A stretch of 64,000 nt of DNA from the NCBI GenBank assembly GCA_963839615.1, contig CAWIVY010000006.1:62001-126000 (forward strand), written 5' to 3'. Both the position numbers and the translations under genes were made by a program. This DNA comes from DASQMT01 sp963839615 (GTDB lineage: Bacteria > Actinomycetota > Thermoleophilia > Solirubrobacterales > Solirubrobacteraceae). The notes beneath the pieces were generated by a model, which saw only the letters and a program-made list of their open reading frames with translations, had not been told where the DNA came from and did no database searches. Positions within the stretch are counted from its first letter, which is position 1, and each line of letters opens with the position of its first letter. Positions 8,351 through 16,627 of the stretch are shown one piece after another.

Positions 8351-9366
8351 CGCAGCGGGTCTTCGACGGGCACAACGACGCTCTCTCCCGGCTCGCGGGG
8401 GCCGGGCCGGATGCGCTCGCCGGGTTCCTCGCGGGCGACGGGGTGGGCCATCTCGACCTGCCCCGGGCAGAGCGCGGCGGGATGACGGGCGGCTGCTTCG
8501 CGGTGTTCACCTGCTCGCCCGGAGACGAGGACTACGAGTCGGGCGCGTACTTCGAGCGGGTCGAGCAGCGGCAGTCGCTCGCCGAGGCGCTGGCACAGGT
8601 CGCGCTGGCGCTGCGGCTCGAGCGCGCGTCGGGCGGGAGCCTGCGCATCGTGCGCACGGCCTTGGACCTCGACGGAGACGGCCTTGCCGCCGTCCTGCAC
8701 GTGGAGGGCGCCGAGCCGATCGGGCGCGGGCTCGACGAGCTCGAGGTGCTGCACGCGGCGGGCGTGCGCTCGCTCGGCCTGGTCTGGAGCCGGCCGAACG
8801 CGTTCGCGACGGGCGTGCCGTTCGGCTTCCCGGGATCGCCTGACCAGGGGCCGGGCCTCTCGGGCGCCGGGCGCGAGCTCGTGCAGGCTTGTGGGGCGCT
8901 GGGGATCCTCGTCGACCTCTCCCACCTCAACGCGTGCGGGTTCTGGGACGTCGCCGAGCTGAGCCCGGCGCCGCTCGTGGCGTCGCACTCCGGCGCCCAC
9001 GCGCTCTGCCCGTCGCCGCGCAACCTCACCGACGACCAGCTGCGCGCGATCGGCGAGAGCGGCGGCCTGGTCGGGATCAACTTCCACGTCGGGTTCCTGC
9101 GCGCGGACGGCGCCGAGGACGCCGACACGCCGCTCGCGACGGTCGCCGCCCATGCGGCCCACGTCGCCGAGATCGCCGGCGTCGACGCGGTGGGACTCGG
9201 CTCCGACTTCGACGGCGCGACGATGCCCGCGCCGCTCGGCGACGTCACCGGCCTGCCGCTGCTGCTTGACGAACTGCGCGGGGCCGGGTTCGGCGATGCC
9301 GACATCGCCAAGGTCGCGGACGGGAACTGGCGGCGCGTGCTCCGGGCGACGTGGCCCACGGTTTGA
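8347..9366 (+). CDS. Membrane dipeptidase-like peptidase, family M19
   Basis: A 339-residue renal-dipeptidase-type metalloenzyme. Key segments of the zinc TIM barrel are visible: FDGHNDALSRL at the N-terminus (HxD ligands), the mid-protein Glu in HVEGAEPIG, VDLSHLN, VASHSGAHAL and GLGSDFDG near the C-terminus. M19 enzymes hydrolyse dipeptides, often with a D-residue or from peptidoglycan. No signal peptide is visible, so it is probably cytoplasmic. The GTG at 8347 overlaps the upstream stop as GTGA, and the 3' end overlaps the next peptidase gene by 16 bp. A three-gene unit (c-di-GMP enzyme, M19, M20) is therefore likely. The substrate is inferred from the family only. Confidence 0.92.
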   Translation: MTQRVFDGHNDALSRLAGAGPDALAGFLAGDGVGHLDLPRAERGGMTGGCFAVFTCSPGDEDYESGAYFERVEQRQSLAEALAQVALALRLERASGGSLRIVRTALDLDGDGLAAVLHVEGAEPIGRGLDELEVLHAAGVRSLGLVWSRPNAFATGVPFGFPGSPDQGPGLSGAGRELVQACGALGILVDLSHLNACGFWDVAELSPAPLVASHSGAHALCPSPRNLTDDQLRAIGESGGLVGINFHVGFLRADGAEDADTPLATVAAHAAHVAEIAGVDAVGLGSDFDGATMPAPLGDVTGLPLLLDELRGAGFGDADIAKVADGNWRRVLRATWPTV

Positions 9367-10553
9367 TCGACGCCGCGCTCATCGCCGCGGACCTCGCGGA
9401 GCTCGTGCGCGTGCCCTCGGTCACCGGCGAGGAGCGCGCCGCGCTCGCCTGGCTCGCCCGCCGCGCCGAGGAGCTCGGGCTCGAGGCCGAGCTCGTCGAG
9501 CACGACCTCGCGGCGCTGCGCGCGCATCCCGGGCACCCCGGGGAGGAGGCGCCGCGCGACGAGCTGCTGACGCTCGCCATCATCCTGCGGGGCTCGCTCG
9601 CGGGTCGCGTCTGCGTCAACGGCCACGTCGACGTCGTCGCCGCGGGGAGCGAGACATGGCGCCACGGGCCGTGGTCGGGCGCGATCGCGGACGGATGCGT
9701 GCACGGGCGCGGCAGCGTCGACATGAAGGGCGGCGTGATCGCCGCGTTGCACGCCCTGGCGGCGCTGCGGGCCGCGGGCACGCCGACGCCGGAGGTCGTC
9801 CTGCAGTGCGTGTCGTCGGAGGAGGACGGCGGTCTCGGCACGTTCGCCGCGCTCGAGCGCGACGACCGCTTCGACGCCTGCCTGATCCCCGAGCCGACGG
9901 GCTTCGCCGTGGTCTGCGCGCAGGCCGGCGCGCTCACCTTCCGCGGCACCGTGCGCGGCCGCGCGGCGCATGCGGCGATGCGGCTGGAGGGACGCTCCGC
10001 GATCGACCGCTACGTCGCCGTGCATGCCGCGCTGGCCGAGCACGAGGCGCGGATCAACGCGGCCGTCGAGCACCCGGCGATGCGGGCGCTCGAGCTGGCC
10101 TATCCGGTCTCGGTCGGCCGCCTGTCGGCGGGCGACTGGTCGAGCTCGGTGCCGGACCGGCTGGTGTTCGAGGGCCGCGTCGGCGTGCGCGTGGGGGAGG
10201 ATCCAGCCGCGGCGCGCGCCGCGTTCGAGGCCGCGGTGCGGAGCGCGGACGGCGAGGACCCGCCCGTCGCGATCGCGTGGACCGGAGGGTCCTTCGCCTC
10301 GGGCGAGACGGACCCCGCTCATCCGTGGGTGGAGCACGTGCTGGCGGCGGTGCGCGCCGAGCGCGGTGTCGCGGCGCCGGCCGGCGTCCCGTGGGGCGCC
10401 GACATGCGGCTCTTCTGCGCGCGCGGGATCCCAACGTGCATGGTCGGGACGAACGGGATCGAGCTCGCGCACGCGGTCGACGAGCGCGTGCGCGTGGACG
10501 AGGTGGCCGCGCTGGCGCGGATCGTCCGTTCTGCGGTCTCCGCCGGCGACTGA
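9351..10553 (+). CDS. M20-family metallopeptidase (ArgE/DapE/ACY1 type)
   Basis: A 400-residue amidohydrolase of the di-zinc M20 family. It has NGHVDVVAAG (first metal His and Asp), GRGSVDMKGG (bridging Asp), SSEEDGG (catalytic Glu and metal Glu), the lid/dimerisation domain around residues 200-310 beginning with GRAAHAAM, and the final metal His in GIELAHAVDE. The family removes acyl groups from amino acids or cuts small peptides; specificity cannot be read from the sequence. It starts at GTG 9351 inside the M19 gene, so the two are coupled and may act in sequence on peptides. Transcription runs into a large palindrome 17 bp after the stop. Confidence 0.9.
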   Translation: MAHGLIDAALIAADLAELVRVPSVTGEERAALAWLARRAEELGLEAELVEHDLAALRAHPGHPGEEAPRDELLTLAIILRGSLAGRVCVNGHVDVVAAGSETWRHGPWSGAIADGCVHGRGSVDMKGGVIAALHALAALRAAGTPTPEVVLQCVSSEEDGGLGTFAALERDDRFDACLIPEPTGFAVVCAQAGALTFRGTVRGRAAHAAMRLEGRSAIDRYVAVHAALAEHEARINAAVEHPAMRALELAYPVSVGRLSAGDWSSSVPDRLVFEGRVGVRVGEDPAAARAAFEAAVRSADGEDPPVAIAWTGGSFASGETDPAHPWVEHVLAAVRAERGVAAPAGVPWGADMRLFCARGIPTCMVGTNGIELAHAVDERVRVDEVAALARIVRSAVSAGD

Positions 10554-10570
10554 GGCGGGCGCTTGCGTTT

Positions 10571-10714
10571 ACTGCGGCATCGAAGGGAGGGACGGGGCGC
10601 GGAGGCGGCCCGGGGCGCCGAACGTCGCTCAGTAGCCCCTATAGGGCGTACTCGGCGACGTTCGGCGCTCGAGAAGCGCCGCCCGGCCGGGCCTGCCTCC
10701 CTCAATGCCGCAGT
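10571..10714. repeat. 144-bp near-perfect palindrome between convergent genes
   Basis: The intergenic space between the M20 gene (ends 10553) and pepF (ends 10765) is filled by one nested inverted repeat centred on 10641/10642. The outer arms at 10571-10590 and 10696-10714 match except for one mismatch and a one-base length difference. The inner arms GCGCCGAACGTCGC (10615-10628) and its exact complement (10655-10668) are perfect. The centre CCCTATAGGG is a perfect palindrome. It could fold as a long cruciform or RNA hairpin. It is far too long for an ordinary terminator and may be a REP/MITE-like element. No protein-coding sequence is credible in it. Confidence 0.8.
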
Positions 10715-10764
10715 TGACGTAGACGCCGCGACGCGCCACGACGCGCACGGCAGAACAGAACCCC

Positions 10765-12567
10765 CTAGACCCGCCCCGCCTCCCGCGCGGCGGCCTCGGC
10801 CGCCTCGAGCTGGCGTTCGACGAGGTCGAGCCCGCGGTCCCAGAAGCCCGGGTCGGCGAGGTCGATGCCGACGATCCGGCCGAGATCCTCGGGCGGCATC
10901 GAGCCGCCCGCCGACAGCAGCTCGAGGTAGGCCGGCGCGAAGTCCGCCCCCGCCTCCTCGTAGCGGCCGTAGACCGCGAGCGCGAGCAGCTGCCCGTAGG
11001 CGTACGCGTACACGTACCCGGGCGTGTTGATGAAGTGCGGCACGTAGGACCACCAGCTGCGGTAGCCCTCGGTCACCTCGACCGCGTCGCCCAGCAGCTC
11101 CTCCTGCGACTCCGCCCAGAGCGCGCCGATGCGGTCGAGCGACAGCTCGCCCTCCTCGCGCCGGCTCGTGTGCGCGAGGTGCTCGAAGCGGTTCATCGCG
11201 ACCTGGCGGAAGACCGTCGCGATCGACCCTTCGATGCTCTCGGCGAGCAGGCCCAGGCGCGACTCCGGCGTCGGCGCCTCGTCGAGCAGGCGGCCGAACA
11301 CGAGCGTCTCGCCGAAGACGCTCGCGGTCTCGGCCAGCGTCAGCGGCGTGGCGAAGTGGAAGACGCCCTGGTGGCGTGCGAGCGCCGCGTGCACCCCGTG
11401 GCCGAGCTCGTGGGCGAGCGTGAGCACGTCGCGGCGGCGCGCGGTGTAGTTGAGCAGCACGTACGGCGCGGCGCTCGGCACCGTGTAGGAGCAGAACGCG
11501 CCCCCGCGCTTGCCCGGGCGCACGGGCGCGTCGATCCGCCGCTCGTCGAAGAACGCGCGCGCGGTGTCGGCGAGCTCCGGGGCGAACCCCGCGAAGGCGT
11601 CGAGCACCATGTCCTTCGCGCCGGCCCATGGGATCGTCTCGTCCTCGTCGGTGACCGCCGCCATGCGGTCGTAGTCGGCCAGCCTGTCGACGCCGAGCAG
11701 CTGCGCCTTGAGCCGGTACCAGCGGCGCGGCAGCTCGTAGCGGCCGCGCACCGCCTCGATCAGCGCGTTGACGGACTCGTCGGAGGCCTCGTTGGCGAGG
11801 TTGCGGCTCGCCAGCCAGTGCGGGAAGGAGCGCAGCCGGTCGTCGACCATCTTCTCCGCCAGCAACGTGTTGAGCACGTAACCGCGCACCCGCAGCCCGG
11901 GCTGGAGCGACTCGGTGACCACCTCGGCCGACATCCGGCGCTCCTCGCGGTCCGGTGAGAACAGCCGCGCCAGCGCGATCTCCAGGGCGACCGGCTCCTC
12001 GGTGTCGTGGAGCGTGACGGCAATCGCCGCCGCCTGCTCCTCGAACAGGCGCGTCCACGCGCTCGAGCTGGTCAGCGACTTCTCGGCGAGGATGCGCTCC
12101 TCCGGCTCGGACAGCAGGTGCGGGCGGTAGCGCCGCGCGGAGCGCAGGTGGTGGCGGCAGAAGTCGAGCCCATCGCCGGTGAGCAGCGCCTCGGCGCGCT
12201 CGTCGTCGAGCGCCGCCCACTCGAGCTCGAAGAAGATCAGCGCGGTCTCGATCTGGGTGCCGCGCTCCTGCACGAGCTGCAGCAGCGCGCCGCGCTCCGG
12301 GTCGGCGGTGGCCGTCGCGAAGTTGAGCATCGCGTAGGAGCCGGCGCGGCCGACCAGCTCCTGCAGCGTCGCGAGCTCCTGCATCGCGGCGGCGAGCCCG
12401 GGCCCGTCGAGCTCGGCGATCTTGCCCGCATGCGCGCTCGCGAATGCGTCGGCGCGCCGTTGCGCGTCCTCGAGCAGCTCCTCGACGCCGGCTGCCCCAT
12501 CGAGCAGCGGCTCCAGATCCCAGGCGACCCGTTCGACCTCCGGGTCGGCGACTTCGTTCGCGGCCAT
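10765..12567 (-). CDS. pepF: Oligoendopeptidase F, family M3
   Basis: A 600-residue cytosolic zinc endopeptidase of the M3 thimet/PepF family. The active site is TLAHELGHGVHA (HExxH near residue 385), and the third ligand is the Glu in LTLAETASVFGE about 25 residues later. The C-terminal YVPHFINTPGYVYAYAYG holds the conserved Tyr/His substrate-binding residues. PepF degrades peptides of about 7-17 residues in protein turnover. The ATG at 12567 gives a normal family length; upstream in-frame sequence runs antisense through the TetR gene. It lies 11 bp downstream of the TetR gene on the same strand, so it may be read from the TetR promoter as well as its own. Confidence 0.94.
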   Translation of the reverse strand: MAANEVADPEVERVAWDLEPLLDGAAGVEELLEDAQRRADAFASAHAGKIAELDGPGLAAAMQELATLQELVGRAGSYAMLNFATATADPERGALLQLVQERGTQIETALIFFELEWAALDDERAEALLTGDGLDFCRHHLRSARRYRPHLLSEPEERILAEKSLTSSSAWTRLFEEQAAAIAVTLHDTEEPVALEIALARLFSPDREERRMSAEVVTESLQPGLRVRGYVLNTLLAEKMVDDRLRSFPHWLASRNLANEASDESVNALIEAVRGRYELPRRWYRLKAQLLGVDRLADYDRMAAVTDEDETIPWAGAKDMVLDAFAGFAPELADTARAFFDERRIDAPVRPGKRGGAFCSYTVPSAAPYVLLNYTARRRDVLTLAHELGHGVHAALARHQGVFHFATPLTLAETASVFGETLVFGRLLDEAPTPESRLGLLAESIEGSIATVFRQVAMNRFEHLAHTSRREEGELSLDRIGALWAESQEELLGDAVEVTEGYRSWWSYVPHFINTPGYVYAYAYGQLLALAVYGRYEEAGADFAPAYLELLSAGGSMPPEDLGRIVGIDLADPGFWDRGLDLVERQLEAAEAAAREAGRV

Positions 12568-12578
12568 GGCCGGAGAGA

Positions 12579-13157
12579 CTACGACGCGCGCAGCCCGTCG
12601 AGCATCAGCGTGAGGTAGCGCCGCCACGCGTCGGCCGTCGGGCTCAGGCGCATCACGGAGGAGGCGCCGCACATCATCATCGGCACGTCGTTCTCGGTCG
12701 CGTCGAGGCGCATCGTGCCCTGCGCCTTGGCGCGCGCCATCAGCAGGTTCGTCGATTCCGCCAGCCCGACCTCCGCCACGACGCCGCTCTGGTCGGTGAA
12801 CGCGACCGCCTCGCAGAACGCGAGGTCCTCGGCGTTGCGCGCCGCCGCGCGCCAGATCAGCTCGCAGAAGCCCTCCCAAGCATCCTCACGCTCGAGCGCC
12901 TCGCGCGCGTAACCGGCGATCTCCTCGAAGCGCTCGCGCACCAGCGCTTCTGCGAGCGCCTCCTTCGTCGGGAAGTGGCGGTAGACCGTGCCGACGCCGA
13001 CCTTCGCGCGCTTCGCGACGTCGTCGATCTGCGAGTGCATCCCCTGCTCGGCGAAGACCGCGCGCGCGGCGTTCAGGATGCGCTCCCGGTTGCGCCGCGC
13101 ATCGGCCCGCTGCGGCTTCTCGGCGACGGGAATAGCGGACACGGGTGGGGGCGTCAC
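12579..13157 (-). CDS. TetR-family repressor of the divergent MFS pump
   Basis: A 192-residue regulator. The helix-turn-helix spans about residues 22-70 (RNRERILNAARAVFAEQG, then IDDVAKRAKVGVGTVYRHFPTKEAL). The remainder is a ligand-binding helical domain related to the SCO-type TetR_C set. The GTG at 13157 has TATCCT 7 bases upstream and no Shine-Dalgarno sequence. The gene is divergent from a DHA2 transporter across a 115-bp region that holds two similar inverted repeats, so it should repress both itself and the pump. pepF follows by 11 bp. Confidence 0.92.
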   Translation of the reverse strand: MTPPPVSAIPVAEKPQRADARRNRERILNAARAVFAEQGMHSQIDDVAKRAKVGVGTVYRHFPTKEALAEALVRERFEEIAGYAREALEREDAWEGFCELIWRAAARNAEDLAFCEAVAFTDQSGVVAEVGLAESTNLLMARAKAQGTMRLDATENDVPMMMCGASSVMRLSPTADAWRRYLTLMLDGLRAS

Positions 13158-13164
13158 AAGAGTG

Positions 13165-13232
13165 AGGATACCCGCACTAGTAACCGGAACCTAAGTTCCG
13201 TATCGTCCGCTCGAAACCGGAACTCAGATTCC
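13165..13232. promoter_or_regulatory. TetR promoter and paired operator palindromes
   Basis: The minus-strand -10 box TATCCT is at 13165-13170. CGGAAC-CTAA-GTTCCG (13185-13200) is a perfect palindrome over the expected -35 region. GGAACTCAGATTCC (13219-13232) is a weaker copy; both copies are preceded by AACC. Their centres are 33 bp apart, close to three helical turns, as expected for two cooperating TetR dimers. Binding by the adjacent TetR is inference. Confidence 0.7.
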
Positions 13233-13272
13233 ATTTAGCCGTAAACGCTTCCTCCCCCAGGAGTCTCCCCGA

Positions 13273-14748
13273 ATGTCCCCACAGCAGCTTCCGCAGGACA
13301 AGAAGTGGCTCGCGCTGGCGCTGCTGGCGCTCGCTCAATTCGTGGTCGTCCTCGACGCCTCGATCGTCAACGTCGCGCTGCCGTCGATCGGCAGCGACCT
13401 GCAGTTCTCCCAGGGCGACCTGTCGTGGGTCGTCAACGGTTACACGCTCTTCTTCGGCGGCTTCCTGCTGCTCGGCGGGCGCCTGGCCGACCTGCTCGGG
13501 CGGCGGCGCCTGTTCGTCGCAGGCCTCATCCTCTTCGCGCTCGCGTCGCTGGCCGGTGGTCTAGCCACGTCGCCCGGCACCCTGATCGCGGCTCGCGCGG
13601 TCCAAGGACTCGGCGCGGCGCTGCTATCCCCGGCGGCGCTCTCGCTCGTCACCGTGATCTTCGCCGAGGGCGCTGAGCGCAACAAGGCGCTCGGTGTCTG
13701 GGGCGCTGTCGCCGGCTCCGGCGGCGCAGCCGGCGTGCTGCTCGGCGGCGTGCTGACCGAGTACGCGGGCTGGGAGTGGGTGCTGTTCGTCAACGTGCCG
13801 ATCGGCCTCCTCGCGGCAGTGGCCGCGTGGCGCCTGCTGCCCGAGAGCCGCAACGCCGGCGCGCGCAACTTCGACGTCGCGGGGGCGGTCCTCGTCACCG
13901 CCGGGCTGTCGCTGTTCGTCTACACGCTGGTCGACGCGAACGACGCCGGCTGGACCTCCGGGCAGACGCTCGGGCTCGGTGCGCTCGCGCTCGCCCTGCT
14001 CGCCGTGTTCGTGGTGGTCGAGTTGCGCTCGAAGGCGCCGCTCGTGCCGTTCACGATCTTCCGCAAGCGGACGGTCAGCGGCACCAACGTGGTCGCGCTG
14101 CTCGTCGCGATGGCGCTGTTCTCGATGTTCTTCTTCGTCTCGCTCTACATGCAGATGGTGCTCGGCTACGACGCGCTCGACGCCGGGCTCGCCTACCTGC
14201 CGCTGGCGGTCGGGATCATCGTGTCGGCCGGCATCGCGTCCGCGCTGGTGACGCGCTTCGGCTTCAAGCCGATCCTCACGACCGGCCTCGTGCTCACCGC
14301 GATCGGGCTCGTGTGGTTCTCGCAGGTCGACGTCGACGGCAACTACGTCGGCGACATCCTGTTCCCGTCGCTCGTGGCCGCCGTCGGGCTCGGGTTCGCG
14401 TTCGTGCCGATGACGATCGCCGCGGTGAGCGGCGTCGAGCCGCACCAGACCGGCCTCGCCTCGGGTCTGATCAACACGTCGCAGCAGGTCGGCGGCGCGC
14501 TCGGCCTGGCGATCCTCGCCTCGATCGCGAACTCGCGCACGGACAGCCTCATGGAGGCGGCCGGCGGGGCGCAGTCGGCGCTGCCGAGCGCGCTCACCGA
14601 GGGCTTCCAGATCGCCTTCATCGTCGGCGCCGGGTTCGCGGTCGTCGGAGCGATCCTCTCGGCGACGCTGATCTCGAGCAGGGAGAGCCGGCGTCACGCC
14701 GAGGCGGCGCAGCGCGGCGATCTCGCGCCGGTGCCGGCTCCCGCCTAG
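13273..14748 (+). CDS. MFS multidrug transporter, DHA2 type
   Basis: A 491-residue, roughly 14-segment inner-membrane antiporter. TM1 carries VVVLDASIVNVALPSIG, the DHA2 signature; LADLLGRRRLFVAGL is motif A; and GSGGAAGVLLGGVLTEYAGWEW matches antiporter motif C with the conserved W. Expected function is proton-coupled efflux of drugs or antibiotics. The ATG at 13273 follows an AGGAG sequence about 10 bases upstream, so unlike its regulator this gene has a normal leader. The two inverted repeats upstream suggest induction when the TetR ligand appears. Its stop overlaps the convergent DoxX-like gene by 4 bp. Confidence 0.93.
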   Translation: MSPQQLPQDKKWLALALLALAQFVVVLDASIVNVALPSIGSDLQFSQGDLSWVVNGYTLFFGGFLLLGGRLADLLGRRRLFVAGLILFALASLAGGLATSPGTLIAARAVQGLGAALLSPAALSLVTVIFAEGAERNKALGVWGAVAGSGGAAGVLLGGVLTEYAGWEWVLFVNVPIGLLAAVAAWRLLPESRNAGARNFDVAGAVLVTAGLSLFVYTLVDANDAGWTSGQTLGLGALALALLAVFVVVELRSKAPLVPFTIFRKRTVSGTNVVALLVAMALFSMFFFVSLYMQMVLGYDALDAGLAYLPLAVGIIVSAGIASALVTRFGFKPILTTGLVLTAIGLVWFSQVDVDGNYVGDILFPSLVAAVGLGFAFVPMTIAAVSGVEPHQTGLASGLINTSQQVGGALGLAILASIANSRTDSLMEAAGGAQSALPSALTEGFQIAFIVGAGFAVVGAILSATLISSRESRRHAEAAQRGDLAPVPAPA

Positions 14749-15113
14749 CCCGGCTTCACCGCCACCCTCCAGGCCCACAGCACCAGCAGGGCCTGGAGGG
14801 GGAGGCGGAGCCACAGGAGCGGTTCCGGGATCTTCCGGTAGCGCTCGGCGTTGAGCGCCATCTGGACGTTGGCCGGGAAGATCGCCAGCAGCGTCGCGAT
14901 CAGCCACCAGCCGGCGGCCCTGCGCGTGCGCGGGTGCAGCACGGCGGCGGCGCCGGCCAGCTCGGCGGCGCCGCTCGCGTAGACGAGCGCGCGCCTCGCG
15001 GGCAGCGAGCGCGGGACGATCGCCTCGTACATCGCCGGCCGCAGGAAGTGCAGCGCGCCGGCTACGAGGTAGAAGCCGGCGAGCGGGAGCCGGGCGCGCA
15101 TCGGTCCCATCAT
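14745..15113 (-). CDS. DoxX-like small membrane protein
   Basis: A 122-residue protein with four predicted membrane helices. The pattern GALHFLRPAMYEAIVP followed by ASGAAELAGAAAVLHPRTRRAAGW is typical of the DoxX/SURF4-like group (a Phe-Pro loop after TM1, then a Glu in TM2). The biochemical role of these proteins is unclear; some are linked to quinone or thiol redox reactions. Three in-frame Met codons occur at 15113, 15110 and 15101 and none has a strong ribosome site, so the exact start is uncertain. It is divergent from the flavin oxidase gene, and its 3' end overlaps the MFS gene. Confidence 0.8.
   Translation of the reverse strand: MMGPMRARLPLAGFYLVAGALHFLRPAMYEAIVPRSLPARRALVYASGAAELAGAAAVLHPRTRRAAGWWLIATLLAIFPANVQMALNAERYRKIPEPLLWLRLPLQALLVLWAWRVAVKPG
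14765..14800 (+). terminator. Perfect hairpin after the MFS gene, inside the DoxX-like gene
   Basis: CCCTCCAGGCCC (14765-14776) and GGGCCTGGAGGG (14789-14800) form a perfect 12-bp stem with a 12-base loop, 16 bases after the MFS stop codon. There is no T-tract. It lies within the convergent coding sequence and may stop transcription from either side. Confidence 0.45.
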
Positions 15114-15202
15114 CGCGGCTGCTCGCAGCGCGCGCGCCTGTTGACTTGCGCGGCCGCGTGGGAGAGGGTCGCCACACGCCACCTACGACGAAGGGGAAGT
15201 CC

Positions 15203-16627
15203 ATGGCCGGCCAACTGCTCGAGCCCGTACTCACCGCGAAGCTCGCCGCCAACTTCCGCGGCACCCTGGTGGAGCCCGGGCAAGAGGAGTACGACGAGGC
15301 GCGGAGCGTCTGGAACGGCCTGATCGACCGTCACCCGGCGCTGATCGCCCGCTGTGTCGGCCCGGCCGACGTGATCGCGGCTGTCCGCTTCGCGCGCGAG
15401 ACCTCGCTGCCGGTTGCGGTCCGCGGCGGCGGCCACTCGGCACCCGGCCATTCCACCTGCGACGACGGCATCGTGATCGACCTCTCGCCGATGCGCTCGA
15501 TCCGCGTCGATCCGGAGGCGCGTACCGTGCGCGCCGAAGCGGGCGCCACCTGGGGGGACTTCGACGCCGAGACGCAGGCGTTCGGCCTCGCGGTCACGGG
15601 CGGGCGCTTCTCGACGACCGGGATCGCCGGGCTCACGCTGGGCAGCGGTAGCGGCTGGCTCGAGCGCAAGTGCGGGCTGACGCCCGACAACCTGATCTCC
15701 GCGGACGTCGTCACAGCCGACGGCCGGTTGGTCACGGCGAGCGCGGACCGCAACCCGGACCTCTTCTGGGGCCTGCGCGGCGGCGGCGGCAACTTCGGGA
15801 TCGTCACGTCGTTCGAGCTGCGACTCCACGAGGTCGGCCCGATCATCTACGGCGGGCTGCTCATGGCGGCGCCGGAACGCGCTGTCGAGATCCTCCGATT
15901 CCTGCGCGACTACATGCCCGACGCGCCGGACGACCTGGGCTGCGCGGCCGCCTTCCTCAGCGCGCCGCCGGAGCCGTTCGTCCCTGACTCGCTGCATTTC
16001 AAGCCGGTCGCCGGGATCGTGATCTGCTGGACCGGCTCGATGGAGGAGGGAGAACGGGTCATCGCCCCCATCCGGGAAGTGGCCCGGCCTGTCGTGGACG
16101 TCGTCGGCCCGATGCCCTACACGGCGCTCCAGTCCATGCTCGACGGCGGCGGCCCGAAGGGAATCCGGGCCTACATCAAGGCGGAGTTCCTGCCCGAGCT
16201 CGGCGACGAGGCGATCGACAAGCTCGTCCGCCATGGCGCCTCCCGGCCGGGCCCCCTGGCCAATCTGCTGCTCGAGCCGATGGGCGGCGCGATCGCGCGG
16301 ATCGGCGCGGACGAGACCGCGCTCGGGCGCAGAGACGCGCCGTGGGTCTTCCACGCGCTGTCGATGTGGATGGACCCGTCGCCGGAAGCGGCGGACGCAC
16401 ACGTCGCGTGGGCGACCGCGCTCGCGGAGGACATGGCCCCGCACACGACGACCGGCGTCTACCTCAACTTCACGTCCGACACCGGCGAGGAGCGGGTGCG
16501 CTCGGCGTTCGGCGCCGAGAAGTACGCGCGCCTGGTCGCGCTGAAGGACAAGTTCGACCCGGCGAACATGTTCCGGCTCAACCAGAACATCCGCCCGTCG
16601 GCGACCATCACCGGGCCGCCCGCCTGA
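15203..16627 (+). CDS. FAD-binding oxidoreductase (PCMH/BBE type)
   Basis: A 474-residue flavoenzyme. The PCMH FAD domain covers roughly residues 50-220: VRGGGHSAPGHS contains the His used for covalent FAD attachment, followed by GGGRF-like and GSGSGWLERKCGLTPDNL glycine loops and DLFWGLRGGGGNFGIV. The C-terminal MFRLNQNI is the short BBE motif. No Cys sits at the second attachment position of bicovalent BBE enzymes, so linkage is probably through His only. Family members oxidise sugars, polyphenols or alkaloids with oxygen, and the substrate here is unknown. The ATG at 15203 is preceded by a strong AAGGGGAAG ribosome site, so upstream in-frame starts were rejected. There is no signal peptide. 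Confidence 0.9.
   Translation: MAGQLLEPVLTAKLAANFRGTLVEPGQEEYDEARSVWNGLIDRHPALIARCVGPADVIAAVRFARETSLPVAVRGGGHSAPGHSTCDDGIVIDLSPMRSIRVDPEARTVRAEAGATWGDFDAETQAFGLAVTGGRFSTTGIAGLTLGSGSGWLERKCGLTPDNLISADVVTADGRLVTASADRNPDLFWGLRGGGGNFGIVTSFELRLHEVGPIIYGGLLMAAPERAVEILRFLRDYMPDAPDDLGCAAAFLSAPPEPFVPDSLHFKPVAGIVICWTGSMEEGERVIAPIREVARPVVDVVGPMPYTALQSMLDGGGPKGIRAYIKAEFLPELGDEAIDKLVRHGASRPGPLANLLLEPMGGAIARIGADETALGRRDAPWVFHALSMWMDPSPEAADAHVAWATALAEDMAPHTTTGVYLNFTSDTGEERVRSAFGAEKYARLVALKDKFDPANMFRLNQNIRPSATITGPPA

Noticed and set aside
10571..10714. Simple rho-independent terminator for the palindrome.
   Set aside because: The structure is much too long, has nested arms and no T-tract; termination may be a side effect but does not explain it.
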